Below, piece after piece: positions 12,454-25,300 of a stretch of DNA of 64,000 bases. The notes under the pieces are model-generated. The model had not been told where the DNA came from and searched no databases. It saw nothing but the letters and a program-made list of their open reading frames with translations. Source of the stretch: Sipunculus nudus (Eukaryota; Annelida; Sipuncula; Golfingiida; Sipunculidae); the NCBI GenBank assembly GCA_026874595.1, contig CM049311.1:65387953-65451952 (forward strand), read 5' to 3'. Made by a program: the position numbers and the translations under genes. Each line of letters begins with the position of its first letter. Within the stretch, counting starts at the first letter, position 1.

Positions 12454-14607
12454 TTTTAGCTCAGCTGACTATAAGTCATCTGAGCTAAAGTTGTGGTCCT
12501 TTGTCCGTCGTCCGTCCGGCTGGCCGTTAACAGGGCACGTTTAAAACTGTTGGACCTACGAATCCAAAATTCTGCATTCCATTAGATGACCCCAAAATCT
12601 CCTACCATACCAAAAATTGGGTCATTAGAACTTCGTTCCTTCGAGATATTAAGGAATATTGTTACACTTCAAGGCTGCCTTATATCAAAACCACTGATCT
12701 GTTTTTGATCAGATTTAGTATTCATATTCTTCCATACATTTTCTGTGCACATACAAAAAATTAGGTCAGTATTGGGTATTATTTTGAAGTTATAGGCCCA
12801 AATATAATGCAATTTTTTAAAAATCAGGAAATATATTTGCTCACTTAACATGAGAATTGCTGAAGCTGGAGACTTTTTTTCAGGAATATAACTTTATTTA
12901 ATCAAGATTAAATTGTTTACCCAAAATTAGATCTAAATTTTGCAAATTGTTCAAGTTATTAGCATAAATAAAAAATCAATACCTTAAATTTTGTCCAAAT
13001 TTGGCAGTGGCACGTTTTTTCCCTGTAATTACTGTTGATTTTATTTTCACAGCATATGTACATAAGAATTTAATCTTTTAAAATCTGAAATTTCAAAGAA
13101 ATTGTTTGAAAAGAGTAGCTTTTATTAAAGTTTTCATTCACCATGTCAAGTGTTGTTTACATCTGGCCCACCTAGTAGTACAGCCTTCACTTGCATTATG
13201 TAACCCACCCCAGGCAGCTTGCCTTGGCCCAGCTTGGCCACTACTAGCAGGCTTCCCCTCTGCCCTGCACTCACCCCCCCCCCCCCCCCCCAGCTGGTGC
13301 ATAAACTAGATGAATGTTATTAAAGTGCACATTTAATTGTGTCCACAAAGTGATGTATTGCTATGAAAATGTGGATGTTAATCAGATAAGTAATGCTTTA
13401 CTTCAGAAGAGTAAAACTTCACCAGGTGTGAAATTGGCTATTAATTCCAGTAATTAATTATAGCTGAGATTGTAATTAGCATAATGATATTGTTTGTCCC
13501 TCATTCAACCAACAGTGTGTATACTTTATTTGAAAAGATGTTTTTATTTTATCAAATGTACTGAATCTTTTATTTTATTTCGGTGAATAAAATTAAGCAT
13601 GTACTGAAAACTCCAATGTGCAAAACTTTTTAATAGGGATTCAAGGAATAATTTTGTAGATGCCATGTTGTTATATATAAACTTAAATGCATTATTCCGT
13701 TGAAAGTGAAATGAAGGTATTAGTCCATTCTGTCCACTTGCCTGTCCATCTGCAAATTTTTTATATGCATCACAGTATCTCAAAACTTTTACTGTTTTTC
13801 TTCATGACAGTCTTGTCAGAGTATTAGTTTGCAGTCATATATTGAGAACTTTACTATAACCAAGTAGGAGGGCCCTTTCCTCTTAGCTTCTCATATGCTT
13901 ATATAAATAAAAAACATTACAATAGAATATTTTTCATATTTTGCATTTGCAAAAATTTCGGACTTAAGCTGATTGTCGTGACCCATGGCTCCTTTGTTTA
14001 TATTCTGGATCTCAACATCATTGTTTGGCTAAAACTGAATAAATACCAGACATGGTGTGAATACTTGGCAAATGTATATGAATATGAATATGAATATGTA
14101 CTCCATTATAAAATTTCTTGCATAAGAATGGGAATTCAGGTAAAAATGAAAATATTTGAATACCAGTGCAAATACTTTCAAAATGTATTCATGAATGCAT
14201 TCATGAATATATTCTATAATATTATTTTAATAATCATTTCAGTTATATTTTATTAAAAAAATCATATGATTCTCTTATTATTTTTAATAAAAATTATATT
14301 TGGCACAATATTTGTTATTAAATTTTAATAAATAGTTAAACTCTTTATCTTATATGTGCTGCTTATCAGTTATATGGCCAAGTCAAAATCTGTATGACAG
14401 TGGCACTCCATTTGTTAATAAAATAAATATAATCAATCTCTTCCCTGTCTCCAAAGAAACTATCAAAATCATACATAAGCTTAACACTAACAACTCATAA
14501 TACAGCTTATATTTATTTCCACACAAAACCAGCATGTGCCTCATTTCAAAATCATATTTTTTTATCTTATATAACAGCTGAGCGCCGTGACCCATAGGTC
14601 CCTTGTA
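12454..14607 (+). mobile_element. Hairpin-ended interspersed repeat, copy 1 (composite)
   Basis: The 5' end starts TTTTTAGCTCAGCTGAC-TATAA-GTCATCTGAGCT, a near-perfect hairpin, then a GTCCGTCGTCCGTCCG stretch. The 3' end reads CAGCTGAGC GCCGTGACCCATAGGTCCCTTGT; its CAGCTGAGC is the inverse of GCTCAGCTG at the 5' end. A second, internal 3'-end-like sequence (GTCGTGACCCATGGCTCCTTTGTT, about 13976-14000) shows that two related units are joined. The body is highly similar to the copy at 51.2 kb. The poly-C run at 13274-13291 is shorter in that copy. No transposase is seen. Similar dispersed repeats are common in molluscs (general knowledge); the superfamily is unassigned. Confidence 0.75.
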
Positions 14608-14821
14608 TTGAAAAGATTGTGACTTTCAACACAACTATTCACACAAGTGCCATCATGCCTTTAATTAAGAGGTGTCTGTAATTGATAGGTGTCCATAAGG
14701 ACAGTTTAACAGTACATTGGATGTTATTATATTTAATGTATGCATCTGTGAGACATTAATGTAGATTACAGTATTTAAAAAAGATAATATTGATTTAGAC
14801 GAAGTTTTCCTCTCATTTCAG

Positions 14822-14872
14822 GAGACTCGAGCAGAAGATGAGTCTTGTGGCCAGGAGTGCAGAGTGGAGCAG
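14822..14872 (+). CDS. ROS1: ROS1-like exon (first recognised): Cys-rich N-terminus
   Basis: 51 bp, phase 0 in and out, between acceptor CTCATTTCAG and donor CAG|GTGAG. It encodes an acidic stretch followed by SCGQECRVEQ. The C-x3-C pair matches the start of the mature N-terminus in ROS1, so the preceding exon should encode the signal peptide. That exon was not found. Confidence 0.75.
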
Positions 14873-17800
14873 GTGAGAAGACAGCTAGTGTGTCTTTTTC
14901 TTCAGAATGACACTTTGTTGTTCTGTCATAAAACTGTAATTTTCTGTCTGACTTCAGGTTAATTTCTTCCATCAAACTGTGATTTACCTGTTCTGTTTGC
15001 TTATGTTTTATTAAATTGTTTTTTTTTTTTTGTCTTTGATATAAAAAATAAGCAGTGTCTGACAAAAGAATTGTTTGTTTGCTTCATTTTCAAAACAGTG
15101 CTCTTTTTCTCAAGTCAAAGTTTGTGTTTATAACAGCTGACTTTCAGTTTTATGATTGGTGTCTGTCAGTCAATCTTCCATCTAACCATTTGCCATCCAT
15201 TAGCAGGACGTATATCTTATTACAGTCATTGGTTCTACTACCTTAATTCTTTCTTACAATCCATGGAGAACATTAAAAAAATCTCCCTCAAAACCTGAAA
15301 ATTGGGCACAGTGATCTATGTTCTACGAGTTATTGAGCTTATTTGTGCACCCCAGATGCACTACAGGGCACAAATTAAAAACACTGGATCTCCACATGGG
15401 TGTTAGGTCACCATGACCTTATTTTCAAAAATTAAAGGTTTATGTGTTAGTGCTCTTCAGAATCAGTACTAACATCTAGTATCATTGCCAAATCTAAACA
15501 TCAGTCAGCTGAGCTTCATGACCCACGGGTTACTAGTTTTATGTAAATATTTACCTGTATTTTTTAGGCTGTCAAATGACAAATAATTTTATTCTAAAAA
15601 AGATATTTTGTGACTTTTGAGGTGTAATTCTAGATAGATATGAAAACATTCAAGTTTGTGAAAAAATGGTCAATAGAGTCATACTGACACAGTGTATTTT
15701 CACACATTAATTTGTATCTGTTATGTCTGTTATTGTAGGATAAGTGCTTGTATATTCGCTAGGTTTGATTTTGTCCAGTGGAAGCCTGAATACCAGAGCT
15801 TTCATAACAAATTAAAAAAAAAATCCAGTGAGATACATGTTTAGGCTTTTATATGTCTTCTGTCCCAATCCAAGTTTGGGAGATGTGTAATATATTGTTA
15901 TTTTAACATTAAGTAGAATATTATGGATAGTATCCTTTCCCTGATAAAAAAAAAAACTTTCAGATCAAAGCCATATCTACGTATCTCAAATCGTCTTTTC
16001 CTCACATCAGAACCATAGCCTTTTAATCATTCAATGCAGGCCTTCCATGTGTTTCATAGTAGCTTCAGATTCCATGCTTATCTCCATGTTCATGGTCAAC
16101 TTCATACAACTCGGGCTATGTTCCCTCTGAGAAAAATACATGAGGGCTTTTCCAGAGCTGAAATATAGTTAACAAATGTGATCAACACATGATTAGAGCC
16201 ACTTAAAAGAGTTTTTATCAAACATCCCACAGATGGCTGATTAAAGCGAACAGACAGAATTCAGGGGCATCCTGGGAATGGCCTATCTCACTGCAAAAGA
16301 AATATTGGATGTATAAAAAGTGGCCAGTGATTCAGCATTTCTAGTTAATGGGTGCGCCATGCTAAGTGGTTACTTACTGAAGATTTGTTTGTTTGTCTAA
16401 GTAATTTGCACTGTGGGTTATGGGAGAGTTCATGTTTAGGGTCCACTTAGTATACCCTGATTGATGTACCAGACTTGAGGACCATCTGTTTAGGTCTGTT
16501 CTACCTCTGCCTTTTCTCAAAGACTCTCAATTTCTGTGAGTTTCTCCACTTTCTTTGATCTCTGTGATGGTCAACTCATGAAGCGATTCTGGAAACTTGG
16601 AAAACTTTCCCACAGTTACATAATACCAACATGCATTGCTGCCAATTGATACATTTTAAAGTATCTCTCTTAAGAAAACTGTTGTAAATACTTTCATGTG
16701 AAAAAGGATCCTTTTTTAAATCATCTCCAGATGCACTCCTTTGACATGCCATGCATAAATTTAGGCATTTGACATTGAGATTTGATCTCTACAAGGTTCA
16801 AATGCATGTTTTTGCATCAGGTTTTGATGAAGTGTACTTAAAGTCATTCAGTGAAGAAATTCCTGAAACTTTGCAAACAGGGAGACCTGTTCCTTATATT
16901 ATTGCAGTTTTTTCCCTATGGTTAATTGATCAGTTAAAAATATGATAATGAATGATTTAAGACTCCCAACTTTGACGGAACTTTCAGATACAATAAAGTG
17001 TAAGCTGTGTTATGGGACCACCCTTGATAATAGCCAGAAGTGGTCTTAATTAACAGATGTTCTTAACAGACAGGTCAGTTATAACAAATGTGAAAGTTTT
17101 TAAGTTCACTCAAGGGTTGTCTCAATTAACAGACAGGTGGTCTTATTAGAGAGATGGTCTTCAGAAAAGTTCCACTGTATTTGGCAATTTTTTATATATT
17201 TTTTTCTCATATTATTTCATGAAGTTTTATCATAAATGTCAGCCATGAACAGTACGGAGTAGAGAAAATGCATCAATAGCTGAAGGTGTGTACTGGTTTC
17301 TGAGGGCAGATCTATAGATCAAATCTTGTATATGGGGATTTGATGGACCAGCTTACCCCTGCCTTCCGCTCTCCCCAATGGCTCACTTTGTCTGTTCTCT
17401 GGCTCAGTAAGGGGAATCCCAGGTTGCTGTAAGTGCTGTGACTTCCTTACCTCCCTGATGATCAGATAATAGAATGACGTGCAGCCCTACCCCATCAGTC
17501 ATGTGACCAGTCAACCTCCTTGCATTTCCCTAAAGTTGGCCCTAAATCATTACAAAATCCAGTCCCAACAGGAGATTGGTTGTTGCAGAAGACAAAATAA
17601 TGCATTCCTTATGTCATTCCTGATAAATGTGCCCATTTCTCTGTTTAAGTGGTAGCTAATGGGTGTTTACAATTAATGTTTCTGTTGGTTTATTTTATTA
17701 TAAGCATTTTGTTATTTCATATTATATCACTGGCAACAAAACAGTGTAGCACATTTTATTCAACTTTGTGGTTCTGTGTGATCTTTTATTGTCTGAATAG

Positions 17801-20800
17801 AAGTAAATGATTCAACTAGTTTCAAAACTTTTATTTTTGAAATAATGGGCAGTTTTTAGAAATTAATCTTTCTTTGTTCTCTTTTTGAATTAATATATTT
17901 ATAATCTACTGAACAATATGAGGCATCTTGTATTTAGCCTGGTATGTGTAATATCCTATCTTCAGTAAACTTCTATTTAAATATGTCATGCATGACTGGT
18001 GTACTGGCAGTACATCTGTGTGATATAATGCATATTAAAAAAAATGTACTCTTTTTCAAGAAGTACCTGGTATGACAAAACAAAGGGGATGATTATACAC
18101 ATCCAGATCACCCAGATGCTCTGGTCACCTGGCTTAGTTAACTCTAGGATATAAAATAAGAAGAAGTGTTTGCTACTGCTGTGTCATATAGTCGGAAACT
18201 GGAATGGAATTCTGCTCATGTATATACTTAATTAGTTAAGCTAGCATTAAAATATGGAGGTCACAGGTTCCCTCCAACAACATCATAAATTTTTAAAATG
18301 GTAACTAGAAACAAATTCATGTTTTATTTTCAGTGTAAAGGAGCCTGTGATAGATGGGAGAATACGTCATTTGAAAGTTGTATTGGTAGTTGTGTAAGTA
18401 CTTCATAAAACTATTCTCTTTTGGTGAGTCCAAGAAAAGAGCCACCTTAGAGGCATGATAGGATCTTAATATATGTTAAGGTATTTAAAATCTTTTGTTA
18501 TCACTTAAGGATAATGATAAAGGAACTAATATATAAATTGCTTTAACCATTATGTAAGTCTTTAAATAATTCACTTAAGGCAGCTTCCAGGCAAAAAAAC
18601 CCTAAATCTAAAATCAATCCAAAAGCTTTTTTCAGATGCATATTAGACCCATAAACTTTATATCACTTTAGACCTGATACAGAGCTCTTTCTTATGGTAT
18701 ATGTATATATGAAATTCATATTCATTTTCATATTGCATTTTAAATTTTTTGAAAATTTGAAAATTTGAAATGATACAATTTTAAGCAACCAGTAAATGCA
18801 AACTAATTTATAATGGGGTATTATCAAACTACATGACATTATATCAAAACCATTTTTCCTCTCTGCCATGATTCTCTCATGTTTAAAAATGAAATTAATT
18901 TTTTTTATTGAATCAAAATTGAAAAATTTAAAATTCCACTTCTTGAATTCACTGTTAATATATGTGTCAATATTTAGAATGCATATATTCATTTAAAATG
19001 TATCTCTGATTTCAGGATATAAAAAGATTAACTAATAACAATGAGGTAAGTTTATTTACTTCTAGATATAATTGTCATAAATGTACATTAAACCATACCA
19101 CAGTAATTTAAGAATCAAGAAAAAAAAAATGTTTCTGAAAACTATGAAATGAAGTGAAACAGCAGCTGTTTTTAGGTCTCAACTTTATAAATGTTCTTTT
19201 ATGTATTTTTTTTTTAATTCCTTTATTTTCTTGTGAATGCAAATAAAAATGATCTTTACAAATAGTTAAATAAATAATTAATATACTATTTTATTCATAA
19301 TGATATGTCTCAGATTTAGTGTGTTATTATCATATATTAATGTGACCACTTTTTGGTGTCACTTTGTTGGAATAATATGCAGTTACTCTGTTTATCTTGA
19401 TAATTAACCCATTGAGTGTCCTGCATTTATTGCATTATTGTATCCCCAGACAAAGTCGGGATACTATGGATAAAGCATGGTAGCGCTGCCACCCCAGAGA
19501 TTTCATTTGGACGAGATAACTCCAAATATATTTTATGGATCTTTACCAAACATGACATGTGCTTGATATGTGTTAGAGGACAAAGCCTATTTAAAATGGG
19601 GTCTTTTTTTCTGGACAGGTGGTGCCACCTACCTTCCTGTTTCTGTAAAATAAAATGCTCTTTTCTCAAGAGAGATTCAACATATTGGCCCCCATATTTG
19701 GTGAAAAATATTGTTTCTCAAGTTGATAGCTGGAAGAAACCATAGTCGCTTGCTGAGTGTCAGAATATGCTGCTGAAGATGGGGGCCTATTCTTAAAGGG
19801 GGGGGGGATTAATTGTCTGGGGATACTATGGCACCTGAGGTGCCAAGAAATATCTAGTTTATAAGTATTGCAGCATATGTAATATATAGTATATTTGACA
19901 CCTAGCAGTAGCTTTATGTTTTAATTTACTGATTATTTCTTCTGGAAATTTAGATATTTCTCATTGCAGGTACAATATTGTAAGATGGGATGTAAATTAG
20001 CTGATGGTATATTTATTGAAAAAATTAAAGGTATGTAAAACTGTTGTTTATATATTAGTGATTTTGTATTTTAAGTTTACATATCTCTTCAAAGAAACCA
20101 TAAATATATAAAATTATAATAACAAAATTACAGTGTAACAGCACTAATTATTGTGATGTATCATTTTTGGAACAATGGATATTTAGAGTATTTATAATTA
20201 AACTGCATTTGATAATGATAGCAGAAAGGTTCTAATGTTAAACCTAAAGTTAGAGATACTTTGATCTCTCTTTCTCTCAGGGTAACTTGATCTTTCATGC
20301 ATCAGTACAAGTTTTCACAATAAATTTCATTATTATCATGTACAGTAGAGCGCCGTATTTCTGAATGCCGAATTTCTGAAAATTTGTTTTTCCGAAAATT
20401 TCAAGTATGTAAAAACCTAAAATGAGTATTGTAATTACGAGTCACAAGGCCTGCAGTCATGTGTTAAGCCCAGTGGTGACCCTAATTAATTAGTTCTGGG
20501 CTGAGGTTGTCGCCGGGGCAAAGGTGTGAAAACTACTGCGAGCCCCCAACGCTCAGCCCCCTGTACGCCTAGCAAGCGACTGAGCAGTTTATCCAAGAGC
20601 ACTTGTGTGTTATCAACCACTGCTCGTTTGTACACAAGCAAACATAGTTCGTCGGTTTGGGACAGGATGTCATGCCAAATAACTGAGCAGTTTACTCGCA
20701 TCAGCATTGGTGAGGTATAATTCATTAAACCCTTGTGCTCGAGCAGCTTTTTAATGTCGCGGTCTTCAATTCCGTAGATCGATAAGAAACACTGTGTTTC

Positions 20801-22293
20801 TTTGCGATGTCATTTGACCTTTCCCTCCAATGAATTTGATGAATAAAAGAGCATGCACGTATCCTTTAAGCAGGTAGGACTGATCTTTGCCAATTATGCT
20901 CAGCAATAATCCAATATTTTTTATACGTCCAGGTCGTCAATTACGAATTTCGAAAAAAGCATCGTGTTTCATGGGTAAAATGGCATTAAGTTAATCATTA
21001 ACTGTTGTACTACCTTGCCGCTAGACCCTTGTCCCCTTTTCCGAATGTTCGTTTTTACGAACAAAAAGCTTGTCCCCCGGCGCTTTCGGAAAAACGGCGC
21101 TTTACTGTAGTTGTTTACATGATATATTGGAGGTAACAAAGATATTTTCATTATAAATTTTCTTTGCAGAACAATTTAAAAATCTGACTGCACCCAAACC
21201 ACTGACAGCAGATATAACTAGCACATCAGTGAAGTTTGAATGGCGGGCATTAAAAGTTCCTAAAAAAGTTAGAGTAATCATACAAATCAAGGAAGTTCAG
21301 GAGTCTGCAGACTGGAATGATGCAACATCTCATTTTTTATCAGACGATTACTTCATAGTTAGAGGACTACAGTCATACACCTCATATAAGGTGAGGTATA
21401 ATTTTGTTTATTTACATAATCCACAGATATTTTGACAGACAGAATTTAGTTAAACATGTACACACACACACACACACATATATAATATATGTCGAGGAAG
21501 GAATGACTATCTGGGAGGATCCAGAATCATCCCTGGAAGAATCAGAATTCCCATTCTAATGAGAATCAAGAGACAGTTTGATATAATTCCTGTTTTTCCT
21601 GGGAGAAATTAGAATTTTCAATATTCCCTGGGAAAAATAGAATTCCAGTCTCTCCCAGGAGGAATGAGGATTCTCATTTTCCCTGACAAGGACCGGAATT
21701 CAGATTTGAAATTCAAACCTTGGAAAAATGAGAATAGTCATTTATCCTGGAAGGAACAGGAGTCATTTCATGCCAGCTTTTAACTCTTATTTTTACATTT
21801 TTTTCTTAATTTCTTTCAAACATATCTTTTGAAGATCAATTTTGAACTTAATGTTTTTAAGAATATGCCGCTGTACAAAAAAATCAAGAGTTGTTAATGA
21901 AATAAGATGCATACTGTGGCAAGTAGGAGTATATGTATCAATTGTATTTTTCTTCAATCTTTTGTGCTATCATTTTAATAATGGCAAATACAGGTTTCCT
22001 GTCACAGAATTAAAATAAAATTACATTCCATTTAAAAGGTTATGAATATTTACACCTGATGTTACAGTGAAATGATGTGTTGTTTAGATGTTTATTTATT
22101 TAATGAACCTTCCCTACATGCAAATTCATATCATTTTAAAATTGTTTAGTCATGGGAAAAATTAGAATTCCTGTTGTTCCCAGGAAAAATGGGAATTCTC
22201 ATTTTCCCAGGATGAATGGAAATTCTCATATTTCCACGGAAAGAATTGGAATTCTCATTCTTCCAAGAAATATTCTGGATCTTTCCAGATTCT

Positions 22294-22357
<64 letters not shown>

Positions 22358-25300
22358 ATATTATTATAAGCATAAATATAATTAACATTATTTGAACAAC
22401 TGAAACATTAAAGACTTTTAAGTTTTTGTATGAACTTGTTATAGAATGAATCAATACTCTACAATTTTATAATCTAGGCTTGCTTTGTATCAAACTTGAT
22501 AATGTCAGAAATTTTAGATAGATTTAAGTATCTGTATTTCTTATTAAATGAGAGATGAGATAATAATAACGTTTGTCAAAGTAACTGTATGCCTGGCTTG
22601 GTCATGTGATGTGTAGTATTCATTATGCACAAGAAGGCATATACGGAAAATATAAGTAATGAATTAATATAAATTAAATTCCAAAGATGCTTCTGTGGTA
22701 TTTTTCTTTTGTGTCTAAAACATGACTAATACAGGTAACTTTATATTTTCTCATTTTCAGGCCAGAGTTGTGTTAAAAGGATCAAAAGTTATATCTGCCT
22801 CACCAGAAAGTAAAGTGTTCAGAACCAAAGAAGCCTCAGGTATTATCTGTGCTCTCTGTCTCATTATTATTTGTAAGGTGAAATCTCATAGATTTTATAA
22901 GAGGGTAGGATAGTATGATATTCATGTTCTATTTTAGAGCTCAGTTGACTTTTTAGTCATCCGAGCTATAGTCATGGTCCTTTTCTCATGTTCCATCTAT
23001 CACGGCTTCCCCCCATCCGTCCGTTAACAGGGCATGTTTTGAAACAGTTGGCCCTACTATTCCAAAATTTTGCATACAGTAAGATGTCCTAAATATTTTC
23101 CTTCCATATGGAAAATTGGGTCACTAGGACTTTATTCCTTCAAAATGTTAAGGAAAAACCTCAATTTTCCATGAAAAACCCACATTTACACTTCAAGGCT
23201 GCCTAATATAGAACCACTGATCTATTTTTGATCATATTTCATATACATATTCCTCTACATATTTCCTATATATATTCAAGAAATTATATAAGGGATATAA
23301 CTATATTTAATCAAGATTCAATTGTATAATGAAAATTAGGTCTAAATTTTGAATTTTTTTAAAGTTATTAGTATAAATATAAAATCAGTACCTTAAATTT
23401 TTCCCAAATTTGTGATTTTTTCCTGTAAATGCTGTGGATTTAATTTTCTAGACATGTTTACATAATCATTTTATCTGTAAAAATCTGAAATTTGAAACCA
23501 GTTGATCAGAAACTGTGGATTTCATTAATGTTTTCAAGCACCTTGTCAAAACCAAAATAAATATGAATATTTTGCATTTGCTGATATTTTCCAAAATTGA
23601 GCTGAGCGATGTGACCAATGATCCCTTTTTAAAATGACAAATGTTTATTTTATATGTAACATTAAAAAATAGAGGGTGTCCCTTAGCCAGTTTGCCCCTG
23701 TCCCAAGGTTTCAAGGCCCAGGGCCTCAAGTTGGTTTAATCAGGCACCTACTGATTGAAGTAAGAATATCCATGGGATTGACCATAGATTTTATTTGAAA
23801 GATCATGTTGCAGTGAGAAAGCAGCAACTTTTTTATGCTTGCTGCTGACACCTATTGGCCATTTTGAAAACTAAATGTAATCTCCCCTGTCGAACTATAT
23901 TTAATCTCCCCTGTCAGCCGCCTTTTCATTTTGCGTGCTCTATATATCCAAATATGGTGAATTCAGTATTGTTTGGAAAAGATAAACTTATCCTTAGGAT
24001 ATTGTTTAAAATCTCATGAATGCAAATATTTCTGTTTACATTAAATTTGGAAAACTTTAGGTAAGTACAAAGCTTGATGGCTGTATGAGATGTTAAGCAT
24101 ATGTACAGTGGTTTGATCTGCACCAACACCTCTGTGGCACAAATTCATGACAGAATCTCAGAGATTCACTCAAACATCTTAATGATAGGTCATAGAATTA
24201 TTGCTTGTCTTAAGACTAGAAAGGCCAATTAGTATATAATTCCTAATATATTTTCTTCATCTTCAAGCAACAGACAGTGCCTCCTACAAGCCAAGGAGAA
24301 ACATACATTATTCTCATGGAGAAACATTATTCACATAGAGAAACATTATTCTCACAGAGAAACATTCTCATTGAGGAAACTTATTCCCATGGAGAAGCAT
24401 TATTCTCACAGAAAAACATTCTCACAGAGAAACATCACTCTCACAGAGAAACATTCTCACAGAAAAAAAATATTCTCACAAAGAAACAGTATTCTCACAG
24501 AGAAACATTATTCTCAGAGAGAAACATTATTTTTAGAAATCAAGAAAATTGATGTTTACTACCCTGCCTGGAAACCAATATACATATTATCAATGACTTT
24601 ATATAAACATACCACTGAACTGAAGGAAAATTCTCATGCTTAATTTAAGTGCTGTTACAGCCACACACCTGTTTTACACCTTTTTAAACATTATCAGTGT
24701 ATGAAGCAGAGATAAAAATATAACTACCAATGGATGTTGTATATATGACTCATAATTGACCTTCTTTATCAATTATAGTGCCTCCAGGGCCGCCTACATT
24801 GGTGGGCGTAGATTCTACATCCTCAACAGTTTTTCTTGAATGGCAGCCGCCATGTTACAGCAATGCAAAACTGGAACACTATCACATTATCCTGCGTTCT
24901 GAAAACATCAGTCGTCGGGATTATGAAGTTGCCCCTAATGTGAACAGCTACACATTCAGAGGGCTGGAGGCCAGCTCTACATATCAAGTGGAATTGAAGG
25001 CCCATAATCGGTATGGTGGAAGCAGGGTCCTGACCCAAGAAATAAACACTACAGGTAAAACATGAGAGAATCACATAAAACACTTCAAGTTAAACTAAAA
25101 AGATATACATGAAATACTACAGGTAAAACCAGAGAGATATACATGAAACACTACATGTAAAACTAGAGATGTATACATGAAACACTACTGGTAAAACTAG
25201 AGATGTATACATGAAACACTACAGGTGAACTAGAGATGTATACATGAAACAGGACAGGTGAAACTAGAGATGTATACATGGAACAGGACAGGTGAAACTA

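Larger units (their letters stand above)
14873..18333. other. Intron, 3.5 kb
   Basis: AT-rich intron without a recognised gene. It holds a decayed 3' end of the hairpin-ended repeat (about 15502-15540) and a pogo-like element remnant (about 17000-17180). Nothing else recognised. Confidence 0.6.

Noticed and set aside
19416-19745. 109-codon open frame
   Set aside because: It lies almost wholly inside a MITE-like element and shows no transposase or other domain.
22146-22454. Open frames on both strands across the 28-bp repeat and TA tract
   Set aside because: Repeat artefacts; the Tyr-Ile runs come from (TA)n.
24277-24643. Two overlapping ~90-codon frames rich in His, Glu, Ser
   Set aside because: Translation of the 16-19-bp minisatellite.
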